A stretch of DNA of 64,000 bases. Source: Cephalotrichum gorgonifer. Lineage: Eukaryota > Ascomycota > Sordariomycetes > Microascales > Microascaceae. This document shows positions 9,418 through 23,100 of the stretch, piece after piece (the first letter of the stretch is position 1; each line of letters opens with the position of its first letter). The notes under the pieces are model-generated. The model searched no databases. It was not told where the DNA came from and worked only from the letters and a program-made list of their open reading frames with translations. The position numbers were made by a program, and so were the translations under genes. The stretch covers positions 1,612,528 to 1,676,527 of the forward strand of contig ONZQ02000007.1 in the NCBI GenBank assembly GCA_900312665.1, given 5' to 3'.

Positions 9418-11547
9418 ATGGTGTCCAGCCCGCTCCTCCTCCTGGCGCTGGCAGCATGTGCACAATCCTGGCCCCAGCTGTTCTCCGGCAGCGGCCTCCT
9501 CAGGCGTGATCTCAACACCCCCACCATACCATTCACCTCCGGCGGCAATGTATCTCCGCGGCAGTTCCCCGTCGAAGAGGACCTCGGCATAGGTCTCGCG
9601 ACCCTCCCGGTTCCCAACAAGGCCCCGAAGGCGATATCAAGGTCCAGGAGGCAGTTTCCCGTGGAAGAGGACCTCGGTATGGACTTAGTGACGCTCCCGA
9701 TCCTCAACAAGGCCCCTTCGAAAGCGGGGAGGAAGTCGAGGAGACAGTTCCCCGTTGACGAGGACATCGATATGTCGCTGGTCACGCTCCTGGTTCGCAA
9801 CAAGCCCTCGAATCTCGGGAGGAGGTCCAGGAGGGAGTTCCCCGTCGAGGACCTCGACATGTCGGCCGTCACGCTCCCCGTGCCGCCCCAGGGGAGGGAT
9901 ATACGGGCGGGAGGAGAGAAGGCGGCGCGGAGGGAAGAGGTGGGCCAGACGACAGTTGATGAGGAGGACGGACCTGGCGCCTTGACGTTGTCGGTGGTAC
10001 ACTCGACGAAGCCAGGGGTTTTCAAGCGTGCCATTGAGGTTCAGCTGGCGAACAGGTCCGACGTGGCGTATTACGCCCAGTGTACGCCTTCCCCCTGACT
10101 CTCCCGAGTGCTCTCTTGTCTCCTAGCCCAGAGCTTCAAGGAACGCCCAAGCGAGTCGAAAGTGCTGACTACTTGAAAAAACAATTAGTGAACCTCGGCA
10201 CGCCACCCCAGCCCGTCTTCGTCCAGCTCGACACGGGGTCCTTCGAGCTCTGGGTGAACCCGGACTGCACCACCCTCCCCGACAGGGACCTCGCCTTCTG
10301 CGAGGCAGTCGGCAGATACGAGACCTCCGCCTCACAGACCGTGTCTGCGTTGTCTGAGAACTCCACCTTGCGGTACGGAATCGGCGCCGCGAACGTTACG
10401 TACGTGAAAGATAATATCGCACTCCCAGGCAGTAAGTTCCATCCCATTCCGTCTCCCACCCCCTTCATACTCTTACCCACCCCCCCTTTCTTTCTCTCCT
10501 CTCCCAAGGAACACCTTCTCACAGCACACCACAGGCCGCGCCACACTCCGCGACGTCAAGTTCGGCGTCGCCACCTCGACAGAGGACCAGTTCGCAGGCA
10601 TCCTTGGCCTCGGCCACGGCCACGGCGTCACGACGAACTACAAGAACTTCCTCGACGAGCTCGTCAACCAGAACGTCACCCGCACCAAGGCCTTCTCCCT
10701 CGGCCTCGGCAGCAAGAACGACCAGGAGGGCGTCGTCGTCTTCGGCGGCGTCGACACGGCCAAGTTCTCCGGCGGGCTCGCCCCCGTGCCCATCATCCCC
10801 GCTGCCGACTCGCCCGACGAGGTGCCCCGGTACTGGGTCCAGCTCGAGGGCGTGTCTCTCACCCCGCCGGGGGGAGACCCGGGGGCGGCAGGGAAGCCGT
10901 ACCCCGGCTCGAGGACGCCCGTATTCCTCGATAGCGGGGCGACGCTCACGCTCCTGCCGCCCGCGCTGGCGGGGGCAATCGCGGCGGACTTCGGGAGCCC
11001 GGGGGAGGACGCGAACGGGTTCTACCCCGTCGACTGCGGGCTCGTGGGGTCAGGGGGAACCTTGAACTTTGAGTTCCGCGGGGTCACGATTAGGGTGCAG
11101 TACGGGGAGATGATACGCGAGCTGAGGAACCCGCCGAGCTGTTATCTGGGCATCATCCCCAGCGAGGACTTTATTCTCTTGGGGGATACGTTCCTGCGGT
11201 CGGCTTATGGTATGCCCTCCCCCCCCCCTTTTGTTCAACGACGATCATCCAGCGTTTTACTAACAGGGAATCCCATTCTTTTAGTCGTCTTCGACCCGGA
11301 CGACTCCATGACCTACATGTCCCAGTATAAAAACTGTGGCTCCCAGGTCCGCTCCCTCGCCTCCTCCGACGAGATACCCGCCCTCTACGGTCTCTGTGGG
11401 CTCACCGAGAACTCCGTCCTCCCGTGGGAGGAGAACAATCGCGCGAGCGGGCCGGGAGAGGCAGCCGCCGAGACGGGAGGGGCGGCGCGCAGGGTAGGCG
11501 GGACTTGGGCGGGGATTCTGCTTGTGGTGGCGTGGTGGTTGGTGTAA
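9418..11547 (+). CDS. Secreted, GPI-type aspartic protease with repeat-expanded pro-region
   Basis: Pepsin-family (A1) endopeptidase, yapsin/OpsB-like, predicted at the cell surface. Four exons, 9418-10081, 10189-10431, 10535-11209 and 11285-11547, all joined in phase 1, give 614 residues. The branch points are GCTGAC for intron 1 and CTAAC for intron 3. Residues 1-16 form a signal peptide. Residues 48-165 hold four tandem repeats starting RQFPV or REFPV, each preceded by dibasic residues. A kexin-type site VFKR (cut after Arg204) precedes the mature enzyme. The catalytic motifs are DTGS (Asp236) and DSGA (Asp435), with LNLGTPPQ at the mature N-terminus. The last ~17 residues are hydrophobic after a small-residue, Arg-rich stretch, fitting a GPI signal. 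I chose the ATG at 9418 because it begins the signal peptide. The enzyme call is firm; the repeat array is unusual. Confidence 0.9.
9559..9906 (+). repeat. Coding tandem repeats in the protease pro-region
   Basis: Units start at 9559, 9649, 9742 and 9832 (90, 93, 90 and about 75 bases). Each reads R-Q/E-FPV-E/D-E-D, then a TLP-V-x-NK-type segment, then Arg/Lys-rich residues ending in R-R or S-R. A degenerate fifth unit (VDEED..ALTLSVV..KPGVFKR) overlaps the normal activation site before the mature enzyme. Confidence 0.85.
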
Positions 11548-14500
11548 ATGGCCTTACGGGTTTGAGGACTTTGGGGGGGTAGGGTAAAAGGCAGACTTTG
11601 TCACAGCTTGGCCTTCTACTGCATTGTATATATTCGTACCGCCGCTGGCGCTTATTTTGTGTGATAGCAGGTAGCGAGCGTCCATTCCATGAGAGTTCCC
11701 TATTGAATCATTCGATTCTCGGCCATACCTGCGCTTCGAATAGGGAGGTGCGGGCGCAGGCTGGGGGAGCGTGAATACCATTCAAACGTTTCGGACAGTC
11801 TATAGACTGAAGCCGGCGTAGCCTTTATCAGCCCACGACTCTCTATTGCTGTCAAAGCACTCATCTCCCAGCCCCTTTCTTACCTACACGAGGAGACTTG
11901 ATTTCATGTCGTCGCTTCCATGCTTAATCAAGCCCCCCTTGTTCAACTCCACCAGCCTGCCCACCTCCTCGCCGTCCGCCGGAGGAAGCCACCATCCCGG
12001 AGCCCAGTCCACGTATAAATGCACGCGAGTAGCAAGATCTTTCTGATTGAGATTGCTCTGCACGTAACCCATATCATTCCTTCCCGTAGCTCAGGTCCCT
12101 CCAGATCCATCTACCATTCCAGACATAACGATACTCAAGTCTGCTTCTTCTTCTGATGGTGCCCATTGCTTCTTATGGACAATTCGGCGTCCCACTAGAC
12201 CGGAGGGTACGGGGGGTAGATATGGGAAACGTTGAGAGAAGGGAAGGAGACTCGGAGTCCTCCAGAGGCCCTGGATCCGCCGGTAAGGTCTTACTTCGCG
12301 TGTCCCCTCTCCTTTTAAACCCTTCTAAGCGCAAGCCTAGATTCTGCCCAACTCTGTCCCGATTCTATTCCATCTGGTCCCAGATGGATGAGGCCCTGCC
12401 GAAGACACATCATCACCCTAGGCATCGCATCGGCCTTCCTTCCATCTCCCTAGCTCCTCCCGTCCAAGGCGTGCACAACGTTCGCATGAGAGTGCTCCGG
12501 TCCGGAACTTACATTCACCCCCTTTCTATGGGTAGCCTGTTAAGAAGGTTTCAGCGCAGCTCTAGATCAATATCTCTCGGAAGACATGCACTTACCCCAG
12601 GCTAAAACACCACTATCCGTAAGCTCTCTCTGTCTCCTCCATATTCATAGAGGAGGAGGGTGAGAGGGATCTGTTACAAGACTGGACAGGTGACCACACC
12701 CTAACTCTAAGACACTTGCCGACCGATCATAAGCCGAGGTATGGAAACGAGGGTTGTCGAACCCCCGGAGCATTCCAAACCCCACGATACCACCCTCCAC
12801 CGAGCTCTAAAAGACAAAAAATCACTTTAAAGCCCCCCCTTACGAAGATGTAGACGTAGAGCTCGCATACGCCTCTATTTTAGCCGCGAGCGGGATTAGG
12901 GTGCTCCCCAATTTCATTATTGAGCACTCTTGATTATCTCGCCCCCATGGCTCCTTGGCCATAATGCCCACCATCCTCTCACAAAGCTCCCTCAATATTG
13001 GAGAGATGAATATAGGGGGGCCGCCCATTAGCCTACAAGCAGGTCCCGATATTCGGGTATGTAAGCTTTTAAACAAATGCAGAAGCGAATCTGCGAGAAG
13101 GGAGGAAAAGGCGAAGGAACCCCATTTACGGCAGACCAGAATGTAAATTGTCTCTCACCCGTCAACATGGACAAGAGGAAAAGGGGGGGGAGAGTGCGTC
13201 CGGGCAATCCTTTTCCCGGAGGTTCCAGATTCAAGCAACCCGCCCCGTGAGCAGCGCCTCGTTTTCCTTGTCACCTAATATCCTCATCGTCTGATTCTGC
13301 TTCCCGAACATGCCGGCGGTGAAACTCCCGAAATCAAGACGCCCTTCCCGCACGTGGGAGTGTAAACCTCCGTCTCCAATCGGTGGAAGCCACGGGCGCA
13401 GCTAGCTACCCGTCCCCAGCAGATCCCGTCCATGCCCTCCCGCCATTTCTAACACGCCAGCCTCCTTCTCCCCGTTCCCGGGGCCGCCCTGTGAACTACT
13501 AACCCCCGTAGTCTGATCCTGCATAGTAAGAGAAGAGAAGGGCTCAGGACGAAGCTCCAACCCAAGGTGTCTCTCCCTTCCAGGCTACCTGTCCGATCCC
13601 ATTCTCTTTCCTTCCATTTACCTTCGTCATCGCTTGGGTATCCGCGTTAGCCAACACTTCTGGCCCCCAGACAGAGAGTTTCCACGCATATTGGACGGGA
13701 CGATATTAACTATCGAACGTTCCTGCACGGCGGCAAAGGGTGGAGGAGCAATATACAGACCGGTCACGGGGGGGGCGGGAGACGGAACGGCCTAGATCAG
13801 AAAGAAGCACTCGCGGGAGAAAAAAGAAAGAAAATAGGGGCCATGATGAAGAGCCGATAGAGTGCTCGGGAAGCAAAAGGGAAACGGACGTCGACGGGCC
13901 GAACGTTGATAGGCCCCTCACCCCCAATATATGATTTATGGCCGAGCGAAACAGGCGCGACTGGCGAGAAACACACATTCTAGGCCATCCGCGCAGGGGT
14001 GAGCTTCGCTCGCGTAGTGTACTGGGCTCACCCTGGAATTTCTTCACCGTGCCGGCGCTGTGCGTAGGTTAGGTATTTCACTCGCACCTACCTCGGTCCT
14101 CGTTCCGCTCCTGCATCTCCTGCGCGACGGGGTCAGGGGGTGAAGTCTCCGGGGATAGCACGGCCCGCTTCCGTAGCGGGTCCGTCGAGAAGGGATGGTA
14201 GAGGCGGCGAGACGGATATCGGGCTGGTAGCTTCATTGTCATTGCTGTGGTATATCATCGCCAGCGTCCGGGCCTACCTCTAGCATCAGCGCACCTAGAT
14301 AGTAGAAGGCGGACATCAAGGGAGGTAAGCCTAGCAATATGCCCGGGATCATACTGGAGTGGAACCAACCCAAAAGGCGTATATACGCCACTAGAACTGG
14401 TAGATGAGTACTATCGAAGGCAAGACGCCGCAGTGGTATCAAACTCCCATCTCGATGTAGACGTACCAGCTCTAGTCCTCGGATCTCCGTTGTATGGATA

Positions 14501-14642
14501 TTGGGGAAGTCTGCATGAGCGAATGGGAGCCCCGCGTCCTGGCGATCTGCGAGCAAAGAACGTGTTGCCGGACGCACACCGCAGGCCAAGCTGCTCACCG
14601 AATGCAGAGAGCATCAAGAACGGATGTATACTCCGGGCACGA

Positions 14643-14677
14643 CCCCCCCCCCCCCCAAACCCCCCCCAAAACCCCCC
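14643..14677. repeat. C-rich low-complexity tract
   Basis: Runs of 14, 8 and 6 C separated by AAA and AAAA. The G-rich opposite strand could adopt a G-quadruplex. Such tracts are also sites of sequencing error. Confidence 0.8.
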
Positions 14678-15684
14678 GCGCCGCCGTAGAGACGCCAAAG
14701 AAGCTCTCGAAACACCGCCCATGTGGTTCGGTTGGAGTAAAAGGGTCGGCAATTTGGGTAAGTCCGGGGCACCTGATGACTTCTAGATGGGGGGGTGCTT
14801 TATTCTTAGAGTGGTACTATATATCCGTATAGCCATTGATGAACATGCGTCACTGGCGGGTACTGCCCGTGGCCACTTTGTGGAGGGATGGGGAGGGAGT
14901 GCCTCGCTAACTCATCTACGTCAGCACGAATGGGTGTATGAGTACAAGTCTATATAATATACTCTGGAGCTGTGGCTGGAGTGTGAGCTTCGATTGATAG
15001 GTGTTTCAGAGAGTATCAATGGCCATTCCCACAAGCATACTTGGGCATTTTGGGGGGAGAGGAATTGGGTCACTGAGGTGAGATGACCCTGTAATAGCAG
15101 CACGCACTGGACAAGAATGGAAGGCGCATGCTTCAGATGCTGCCTTCATCCTGCCTAGGTCTCTCGTGTTCCGTGACGCCCACCTCCCGAGACCTCGACT
15201 AACCCCGCGAGGCCGGGATCAAGACCCGACATGCTGCAGGCGCCTGGTTGACCTCGAGGTCTTTTACTCCAACGTGGGACGAGGGCCTTGGAGTGTGGCC
15301 CGAGGAAGGCACGGGAGTGGTGGGGAAAACGCCCGCAGCTCCAATACTCAAAGCAGCTCCCGCCCACATACAGAGTTGGGGAAGCCGTCCCCAACACCAC
15401 CCCCCTCCTTCCTGGGAACTAACATCCATGTGGACTGCTCGAGTTGGTGTGGGTACAAGAGAGAGAGTGTGTGTGAGTGTGTGTGGGCCACTTCCTCGCC
15501 GAAAACAGGGCATCTCGGGAAGGACTCTGGACGTGCGCAAGTCGACCAGCGTGGAGAAGATGCATGAGGGTCGCCAATGTACCAGTACCCATTGGGAGGA
15601 GTAGCATTAACCGTGGGTGCGCTCATTTCCCAGTCTCGACAGTTCCTGCAGGACGCCCAGGCCAGATGAACTTGGGAGCTTCAG

Positions 15685-15832
15685 NNNNNNNNNNNNNNNN
15701 NNNNNNNNNNNNNNNNNNNNNNNNNNNNNNNNNNNNNNNNNNNNNNNNNNNNNNNNNNNNNNNNNNNNNNNNNNNNNNNNNNNNNNNNNNNNNNNNNNNN
15801 NNNNNNNNNNNNNNNNNNNNNNNNNNNNNNNN
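15685..15832. other. Assembly gap (148 N)
   Basis: A run of N within the gene desert. Any gene or repeat inside it is invisible. Confidence 0.99.
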
Positions 15833-18800
15833 CCCCTTCCCTCCGCACCTCGGAGCGGGACAGAGCTGCTAGATGGATGGTCGTCGCGGAAAGGACGATC
15901 CTCGCATCGCTTGCTTTAGTACGGGGTAGGGAGATTAGAACCTTGAGATGCCTGGTGGGCGAAGTCCAACCCGAAAAGGAAATAGACAGGTCCCACATGG
16001 CGTCCAGCCCCTTGCGCCATCATGGGAACGTGCGGGCAATAGTTATACTGGTGCGTACGAGTAGTATATATACTCGCACTTGTACAGGCACTAGTAGGTA
16101 GGAAAAGAAAGGGCAAAGTTGGGAAAGTACAGGTAACGCTTGATGGGGTTGAAAGGGTATTATTGGTACTCATCTTTCTCTCTCTACTCGCACGTCCTCT
16201 TCTTCTTCGATGGTGGCCAGCATGCGAAATGGCCAAACCACCCGGATGTGATGGACTATCTAGTGGATGACGGGCTTGACTGTCTAGGGCCGAGGGGTAC
16301 CCTTCCACCGTGCGAGGATAGCAAGTCTTGCTATTTTTGGGGAGACCAGCCCAGGGGGTGGGACCCCTGAAACTCTCATCAAGTGGCGTCCGGTTGGGGT
16401 TCTAATCCTTGTGGACGCTACTTCATGCCCTTGGATGACCACCCACCCACCACCACCTTGTGAATGGGGTGGTGACCGAGGTGTGATGGGCGCTAGCCTT
16501 CTGCACCGCGCCATCCCGCTGCATATAGTACTTGGAGTAGAAACAGGGAACATGGCATCTTTGGGGCGGCTGCCTCCCACCAAGCTGCCGTCCAGCCCCG
16601 TATGAGTCGTGTATGGTATATGGCGAGGGACCTCACGCGTATTCTGGGGCGGGGATTCACCATTCCTGACGAGCTGGTGTTCGGAAGGATTCCAGCTGTT
16701 CGGTGGTCCATAGGGAGGTGAGGAGCTCCTGGCACGAGACGATAGCCTGCTAGCGACAAGACGCGTCGCAGGATGACAACTGCGAGTTATCCCCGTACTC
16801 CATTCGAAGCTCGGGATGGATGTGGCTGCATGTTGTGTGAGAGAGACTCTACTGCAAGTCGAATCCTCCCACCCCCAGCTTGTCTCATGCACCTGGCCTT
16901 TTCCGACCTTCCCAAGTCCGCTGGCGGAGAATTCGTAATCCTGAGCCAGTTGGCCGCTAAGATTACCGGTGGGGTAGATAAACTTGGCACTTCCCCGTCT
17001 GAGACCACCCAGTCCACACCCCCCTCCCCCGTATTGATCCGCTAGCGTCTTCGGGATCTCGAATTTGGAGAAGCATGTCTGGGGAATGGGGCAGGGTAGG
17101 TATCAATGGGGAAGGAAGACGGAGAATACGATACCCCCTGTCGATGGACTTGTCCATCCAAAGCACAAGCCACCCCTTTGGAAGCATGCCATCAATCCCT
17201 CGGAAGCAGGCTTCTTTACTCCTCCACTTAGTTATGCCAGAGCCTTTCTCTCGTCCTTCGCGTGCCTTTCATCGAAGCTGCAGTACGGCTCCTGTATTGT
17301 CCGTATGTGCCATAGGTATCCTGCGCCGCGGCTCCCCGTTTACCGGGCTGGAGCCTGAGCTAGAAGGCGTCCATTAGAAACACCGGACCCTGGGCAGCGT
17401 AAGCTACGAGAAAGGAGTACTACTCGTATTGGGGATGTGAGGTCTCACATTTACCACCCCAGGACTTGGCTCGCACGGCGTAGCCACAGCATGGCCAGCC
17501 ACCGTGCACCTTGCAGCTCCCTCTGTCCTGTGGTTAATCCATGGGCGAGCTTCGCCTCTCAGAGCTCAGTGGCACACCCTGCACCGAAATACTGGTCTGA
17601 GTGAGACAATTGATCTCCCATCTCCAGGAATATCAAGAAGCCCTTCCTCCTTGTATGAATTGGAAGCGATCTTCAAAACGAAACGCACTTTCCAGCGCAG
17701 GGATATGAAGTACAGGGATATTAGGTTGAAGGGCAACGACAAGTATCTTGGGGCGTGGCCTATTTGGGTAATAAACCCGAGGGACGAACCGAATGGTATC
17801 GTTCTCAAGGTGGATGTCTCACCACTTCCATTGCACTCGATTGCCTGCCTTCCATAAGTTCTGCCTTGCGCGTTCGCGACGCGATGCCCGAGGCGGTCCC
17901 TTTGCCATCTTGACCGCCTTCGCTATATCGACTTATGGGGAAGGTTGGCGGATTGAAATAGGCCGAGGAACAGTCGCCTTGACACTTTAACTGTTCTGCA
18001 CGAAGATTGGTTTCGAGTGGGATATCAAGGACGGGGCGATACTACCTGCTGATCTCCCATTGCTATCTATTCCGGCACTCGCCATTAATGGTGCCATCTC
18101 TGCCCCTCCAAGAGTACAAGGAGACAGATGCTTTCGCCGTAATTGCAATCAATGCCACCTGCTCCCTGTCCCCCGATCTCTGAAGTCCTGTTCCTTAATT
18201 CCGCTTATGGGCGCTCCATCAGCCTGATGAAAATTATATTGGGGCAATGAAGGATGGAGGCTTCCGTGCTCCGGGGCTCCCAGAAGCGGACGCGCCATCG
18301 GAGGCGACGGGGGGAGACGGGGGGGAGGGGTGTGTGGGGGCTCCCATGCTCAAATGGTATGGCCGGAGACGGGTAGGTGGAGTAGAGCTACGGCTTGTTC
18401 CCACCTTCAATAATCGGGAGAAACGTCACTGGGGAAGCGAGACGATCAATTAGCCCTCGACCCGGATCACACGCAATATTAAAACGACCAGACAAAAGGA
18501 CAGGGTTGGAGGAAAACCTTGTTGCCGGACGATCATGATCCGCCCAAACCGAAGAACGGCTTGGCGTGCCATATTATAGCAGGATTCGATAATTGGTGGC
18601 GACGGGGATACCATATTTGGCATGACGAGCGAATTCCCCAGCTTCCATGCGGCTGCTCACATGAGCCCGGCAGTTCGAGAATTACTCTCGGGCGGTTTCG
18701 GGTCGTCTTTCGACCGACACCTGCTCTCCATCCCACACACCACACGCGTCGTTGCTGATGGCGGCGGCGAGAGGTGGATTTGTCAGGGTGGATTTCATTC

Positions 18801-20084
18801 GTCTGCAGAGAGGCCCTCACATTCGTGATGGAGGGCCTGGGACTAATTGTTCGGGAGTACTGGAAATGTAGGCAGTACAGTGCATTATTATTGAGCGGAA
18901 ACTGTAATGATGGCTGTGCGTTTGCAAGCTTTGTATCCGTACTCGTAGTGGTTTTTCCAGCGTTGTACCAGAGCCTCTCTGAGACAAGATCTTAAAACAG
19001 GTGGAAAAGCCCGTTTCGCACATGGTGCAGATCGTACCAGGTCCGTCCTAGAGTGGCTGTAGCCGAGAGAGACGATCCAGAACAAATGGAAGCTCCGTAG
19101 AAGGGCATGTAGTGGCAGAGGAAGGAATCCAAATGGTGAGAAAGTATTAGCTCAAATCCTGTTTGTGCGTTGTTCGTTATTGGCAGATGTCAGTCCATAG
19201 GTTCGGGGCAGGTGCGGCAGGGCTACTTCATCGCTCCTTCTCTTATTGTTCTTGAAGTTGTCCATTCGCATCCCCGCAGTGTGCGCGAGTTGAGTACTCG
19301 TACGGGTAACAAGGGAAGGTACGACAGAGCTAGCTACTGCGAGGTAGTCCGCATCCCTCAATGGACCCGCTGGTTAAGCCGTTGATACCCTGCAGGTCCT
19401 TGCATTTCGTTCTTGCCCCTCCATCTAATATTATTTTATCTGCCCCTCCATTTGCCCCTCGGTGGGGCACATTCGACATCATCTGGTGGGCTTGAATGGA
19501 TCGATCTGAGGATTGCCTTCCCATCGCGCGTCCATTGGGCACCGTCAGCGGGCCCCTCGTACTCTTGTCATTTCAACCCAAAGAGCTCAACCATCGGCAG
19601 GTACCGATCGTCTAATTTTCAAGTACGAGTACAAGGGGCGTGCTCCTACAAGTAGGCTCCGAGCCTTGTTTCGATACCGGTAGTGTCCCGAGAGAAAGCT
19701 TGATGACTAGACTCTCGAAGCCTTCGGGTGAAAGCCAAACTAGTACGCGATATCATCAGCAGGCTGGGCTTTTCTTTCGCCACTGGCGTCATAGAATCGG
19801 TGAGCCCCTTCGCGGTTCCCCAGGATAAGGTACACTACCTGAAGTTAACCACCACACGACGGCCACCCCCACCTCCCGCACTTTTGTTCCCGCCGGCGCA
19901 ACCTAGCCTAACTAATCCTGAGCTCCTCAGGAGTGAATTACGTTTCCGATATGGAAGCTGTATCGTAGACGCGCCGTCTTCTCTGCGGTGGATGTGGCAA
20001 GACGATTTGCTGGAATGAGGCCCCTCGGCCCACCCTCTTCCGCCAAGACAATACTAGTTAGTCGCTTGACCAACAGGCTGTAAG

Positions 20085-20169
20085 TACGAGTATGTACGAG
20101 TACGAGTACAAGCACGGCAAGTACCTGTAGGTGGGTAACAGGACCCTGTACGGAGTACGAGTACGAGTA
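20085..20169 (+). repeat. Cluster of TACGAGTA elements
   Basis: Five exact copies of TACGAGTA on the plus strand start at 20085, 20095, 20101, 20156 and 20162, partly overlapping as TACGAG microsatellite units. They sit in the densest part of a field of the same element across the gene desert. Confidence 0.85.
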
Positions 20170-23100
20170 TATATTTGGCAGGAGCCGAACCGGAGGTCAA
20201 GAACGAGTAATCGCGACCGTGTGCCATACGCGCCGTAGTGGGTGTGGCTTGGCTTGCTGGGATTTTCGGAGAACGGAGCGGCAGGGTCACCCGCAAATGT
20301 ACATTAGCGTTCTCTAATACCAGCTCCTGGATTGGAAGCGAATTCACTTGGAGCGTAGTGGTGGATGCAGGTCCGAGATCGCATCATCAAGGGCAATGCC
20401 ACTGTCGCCCAACAGCTTTATGTTGCGTAAGTGTTAGGGCTCAACCTGCCCAGCAGTCCGTATTGTATGAACATAATCTTGAGGATTTGGATCTCACACG
20501 AAACCCCCACCCGCTGAAACAGAAAGTGATTGGTTCAGCCTATGTATCGAGCATAGAGGACCGGACCAGAAAGACACCAACCGATGTCGCTCGAGGCAGG
20601 GCGCCCCCCAGCTTCTGGACACGCCATAAGAATGCCCCAAGTTTTGGTATAATCTGCGACCTTGCCGCCCGACATACGGAGTATCCAGAGACATACATAA
20701 ATAACTCTGCTCTGTTCTGTTTCGTGGGGGCTTACGGCATCACAACGTAAACTAGCTGACGAGGGAGGCGATTTGGCAAATCAAGCATCGCCAAAAGGTT
20801 CTAATCGTTCCGAGGCATGTTGTAGTATAAAACTTGTATAGTGAATGTACGAAAATTGGATCTAAGTTAACTGAAGGTCTCTTTACCCAGTGTGCCGACG
20901 CCTGGTCAGGGGCTCCGCTCGAAGGTGGTGGCTGGGGACTACGAGTATGAGGATGAAGAGGCTTGGGATATCATGGCTCCAAGCCGATGTCGCCGCCTCC
21001 TTCACGCTGTCGTGGAACTGCCCCTCCATGCTGGTTGGTGGGGGTTGACGGGAGGGTGGGGGTCAAGAAGCCGGCCATTCGAATACTCTTTATTATTACT
21101 CGTAGCAAGAGCCCTACAATGCATAGCACCGCGTTCATCACCTCGCACGAATACGCATTAGTACCTGTAATAATACTCATACTCACACCACTATGTGGGC
21201 ATACATATTTTAAGCAGGCTTCCAGTGTTGCTAATGAATGTCCACTCAACTCTCACTCGTAACTTGATCAATACCCTTGCCCGAATAGGAACCGCTCAGG
21301 TAATTGTATATCGAGGTATTCAGTCTGGGGACTGAAGCCTGACTGATACGAGTGTTTTGACCCCTTTTCCCCTTTTCAGCGCTAATGATATCAATGTCTT
21401 TTAGCTTTCTTTTCCATGAATAGCCGACGCCACGGGAGGAAGGTAGAAATGACATGGCGGTCTGGATTGTCTTCTTAGGCCATCCTATCCGTGAGCTAGT
21501 GCGAAGCCTATGGTGATCTATCAGCAGGCTCGTACACCCTCACGAGTACGAATACGAGTACAGCCTATTATCCATGCCCGTAGTTCTGGGAGCCTCCGAG
21601 GCCCCGGACTAGAAGAAAGGCCCTCACACCGAGATATCTTCAACGTTAATATGGACAGAGGGGCCGCATTAGGCAAGGCTACACGGGTATTAGGTACCAT
21701 GCCGCTCTACTAGGCCCTGGGGGCGGCACGGGCAACATGAAGGTTCCAGGGCGCCATCGCCCGAGTGGGGGAGAAAAATAATACCGCATGCGAGTACTCG
21801 GACTCGTATGCTAGTACTCGAGCCGGTACAGGGTATTATTAGATTGAATTTCCGAGATATTGCCCCGTTTAAGCACGTCGTACTCCGGACGGAGCAGTCT
21901 TGGGTTAGTAGCGCAGATGCGACCCTAAGCAAGTAATGCCCTGTCAGACGCAGGTTGGGCAAGTGTTTCATCGGGTAATCCTAGCACAAGATTGCGGACG
22001 ACGTTGCAACCAAGGGCCATCACCCGACCAGGGGATGGATCAGAGGCGGGGCTTGGCGCCAGCGAGTTGTCGCATTCGGCGGGCATGTTTCGCGATTTGT
22101 CCTCCGCCGCACTTCCAGCGAGGAATAATAGTACTTGTACTTGGCCGAGAACGGAGTTCTACGTGATGATGGAAATATCGCTGAGAGGATCGGGCACTTC
22201 CCCATCGGTATAGCGGTCTCATAAGGGAGGGCGACTGCCGGGGTAATCACCCCAAACCACAATTCCATTCTTTAATATGAACCCACCCATCTGGAGCTCC
22301 GTGTGTGGAAGCTGTCGTTTCATGCGATATTACGTCCAGTGCTGATTACAAGTACAGAGAGGTGCTGCATGCTTTAGCACGTATGGAGGTAGGTAGGTAT
22401 CACGTACATGTACAAGCATAGTCGTACCTCCCAATATCTCGTATCCTCCCATTGGCTGGTTTTTGGGCGCTAAGTTAGCTCCAGAAGAAAGAGGTATTGC
22501 CGTCCCACTCTTGAATCGATCAATCAGATCACTTCCATCCTGGCGCTGCAAGGACCAACTGCCTCTTCGAAGCACAGACTATTCCATGACTCATGATCAT
22601 CCGTACCTCCGGTTGCGACCCTGGCAGAGGCGAAACGAGACGATGGCGAGGCCAAATGATATGGTTTTTTAGCAAGCTGGCTTTGGCAATTGCCTGATCT
22701 GGGACCTCGAGGGCATCAAAGAAACCCTATTATGGCTATTAGGAATCCCTTACGAATGGTGTCGCCGGCCCTATAGGTACAAGTATATCGGGGGGGAAGC
22801 CTGGTTGGGAAGCAGAACCTCGAATGGCGCGAATGGAAAGTCATGTTGAGGTAGTTGGTGCGACTCCGAGTACAGGTACAAGCAGGCATGCAGACCTGCA
22901 TTGCCTATTCCGTCTCAGAGCTCCATGACGTTTGCCCAACTAAAAGCCCGCCGCATAGAGGCACAAAGGACCCTTTAAACTCGCTTCCCTTCTAGCCCCG
23001 GCTCCATGTAAACTTGTGTTGGCGAGGGCCGCATTAAGTTTCCTCTGGTCCTGTCACCAACGACGGGCTCGAAAAAAACAGCTCGCTAGAATAGCTCCGA

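Noticed and set aside
1823..11547. Secondary-metabolite gene cluster around the P450
   Set aside because: No polyketide synthase, peptide synthetase, terpene synthase, transporter or zinc-cluster regulator lies next to the pair; a two-gene module is all that is supported.
12156..12605. 149-codon plus-strand frame in the gene desert
   Set aside because: No recognisable domain, no plausible neighbouring exons; cannot be separated from chance.
17504..17857. 117-codon plus-strand frame with a protein-like middle (YLGAWPIWVINPRDEPNG)
   Set aside because: Composition is somewhat coding-like and it may be a gene relic, but I could not recognise or extend it through introns.
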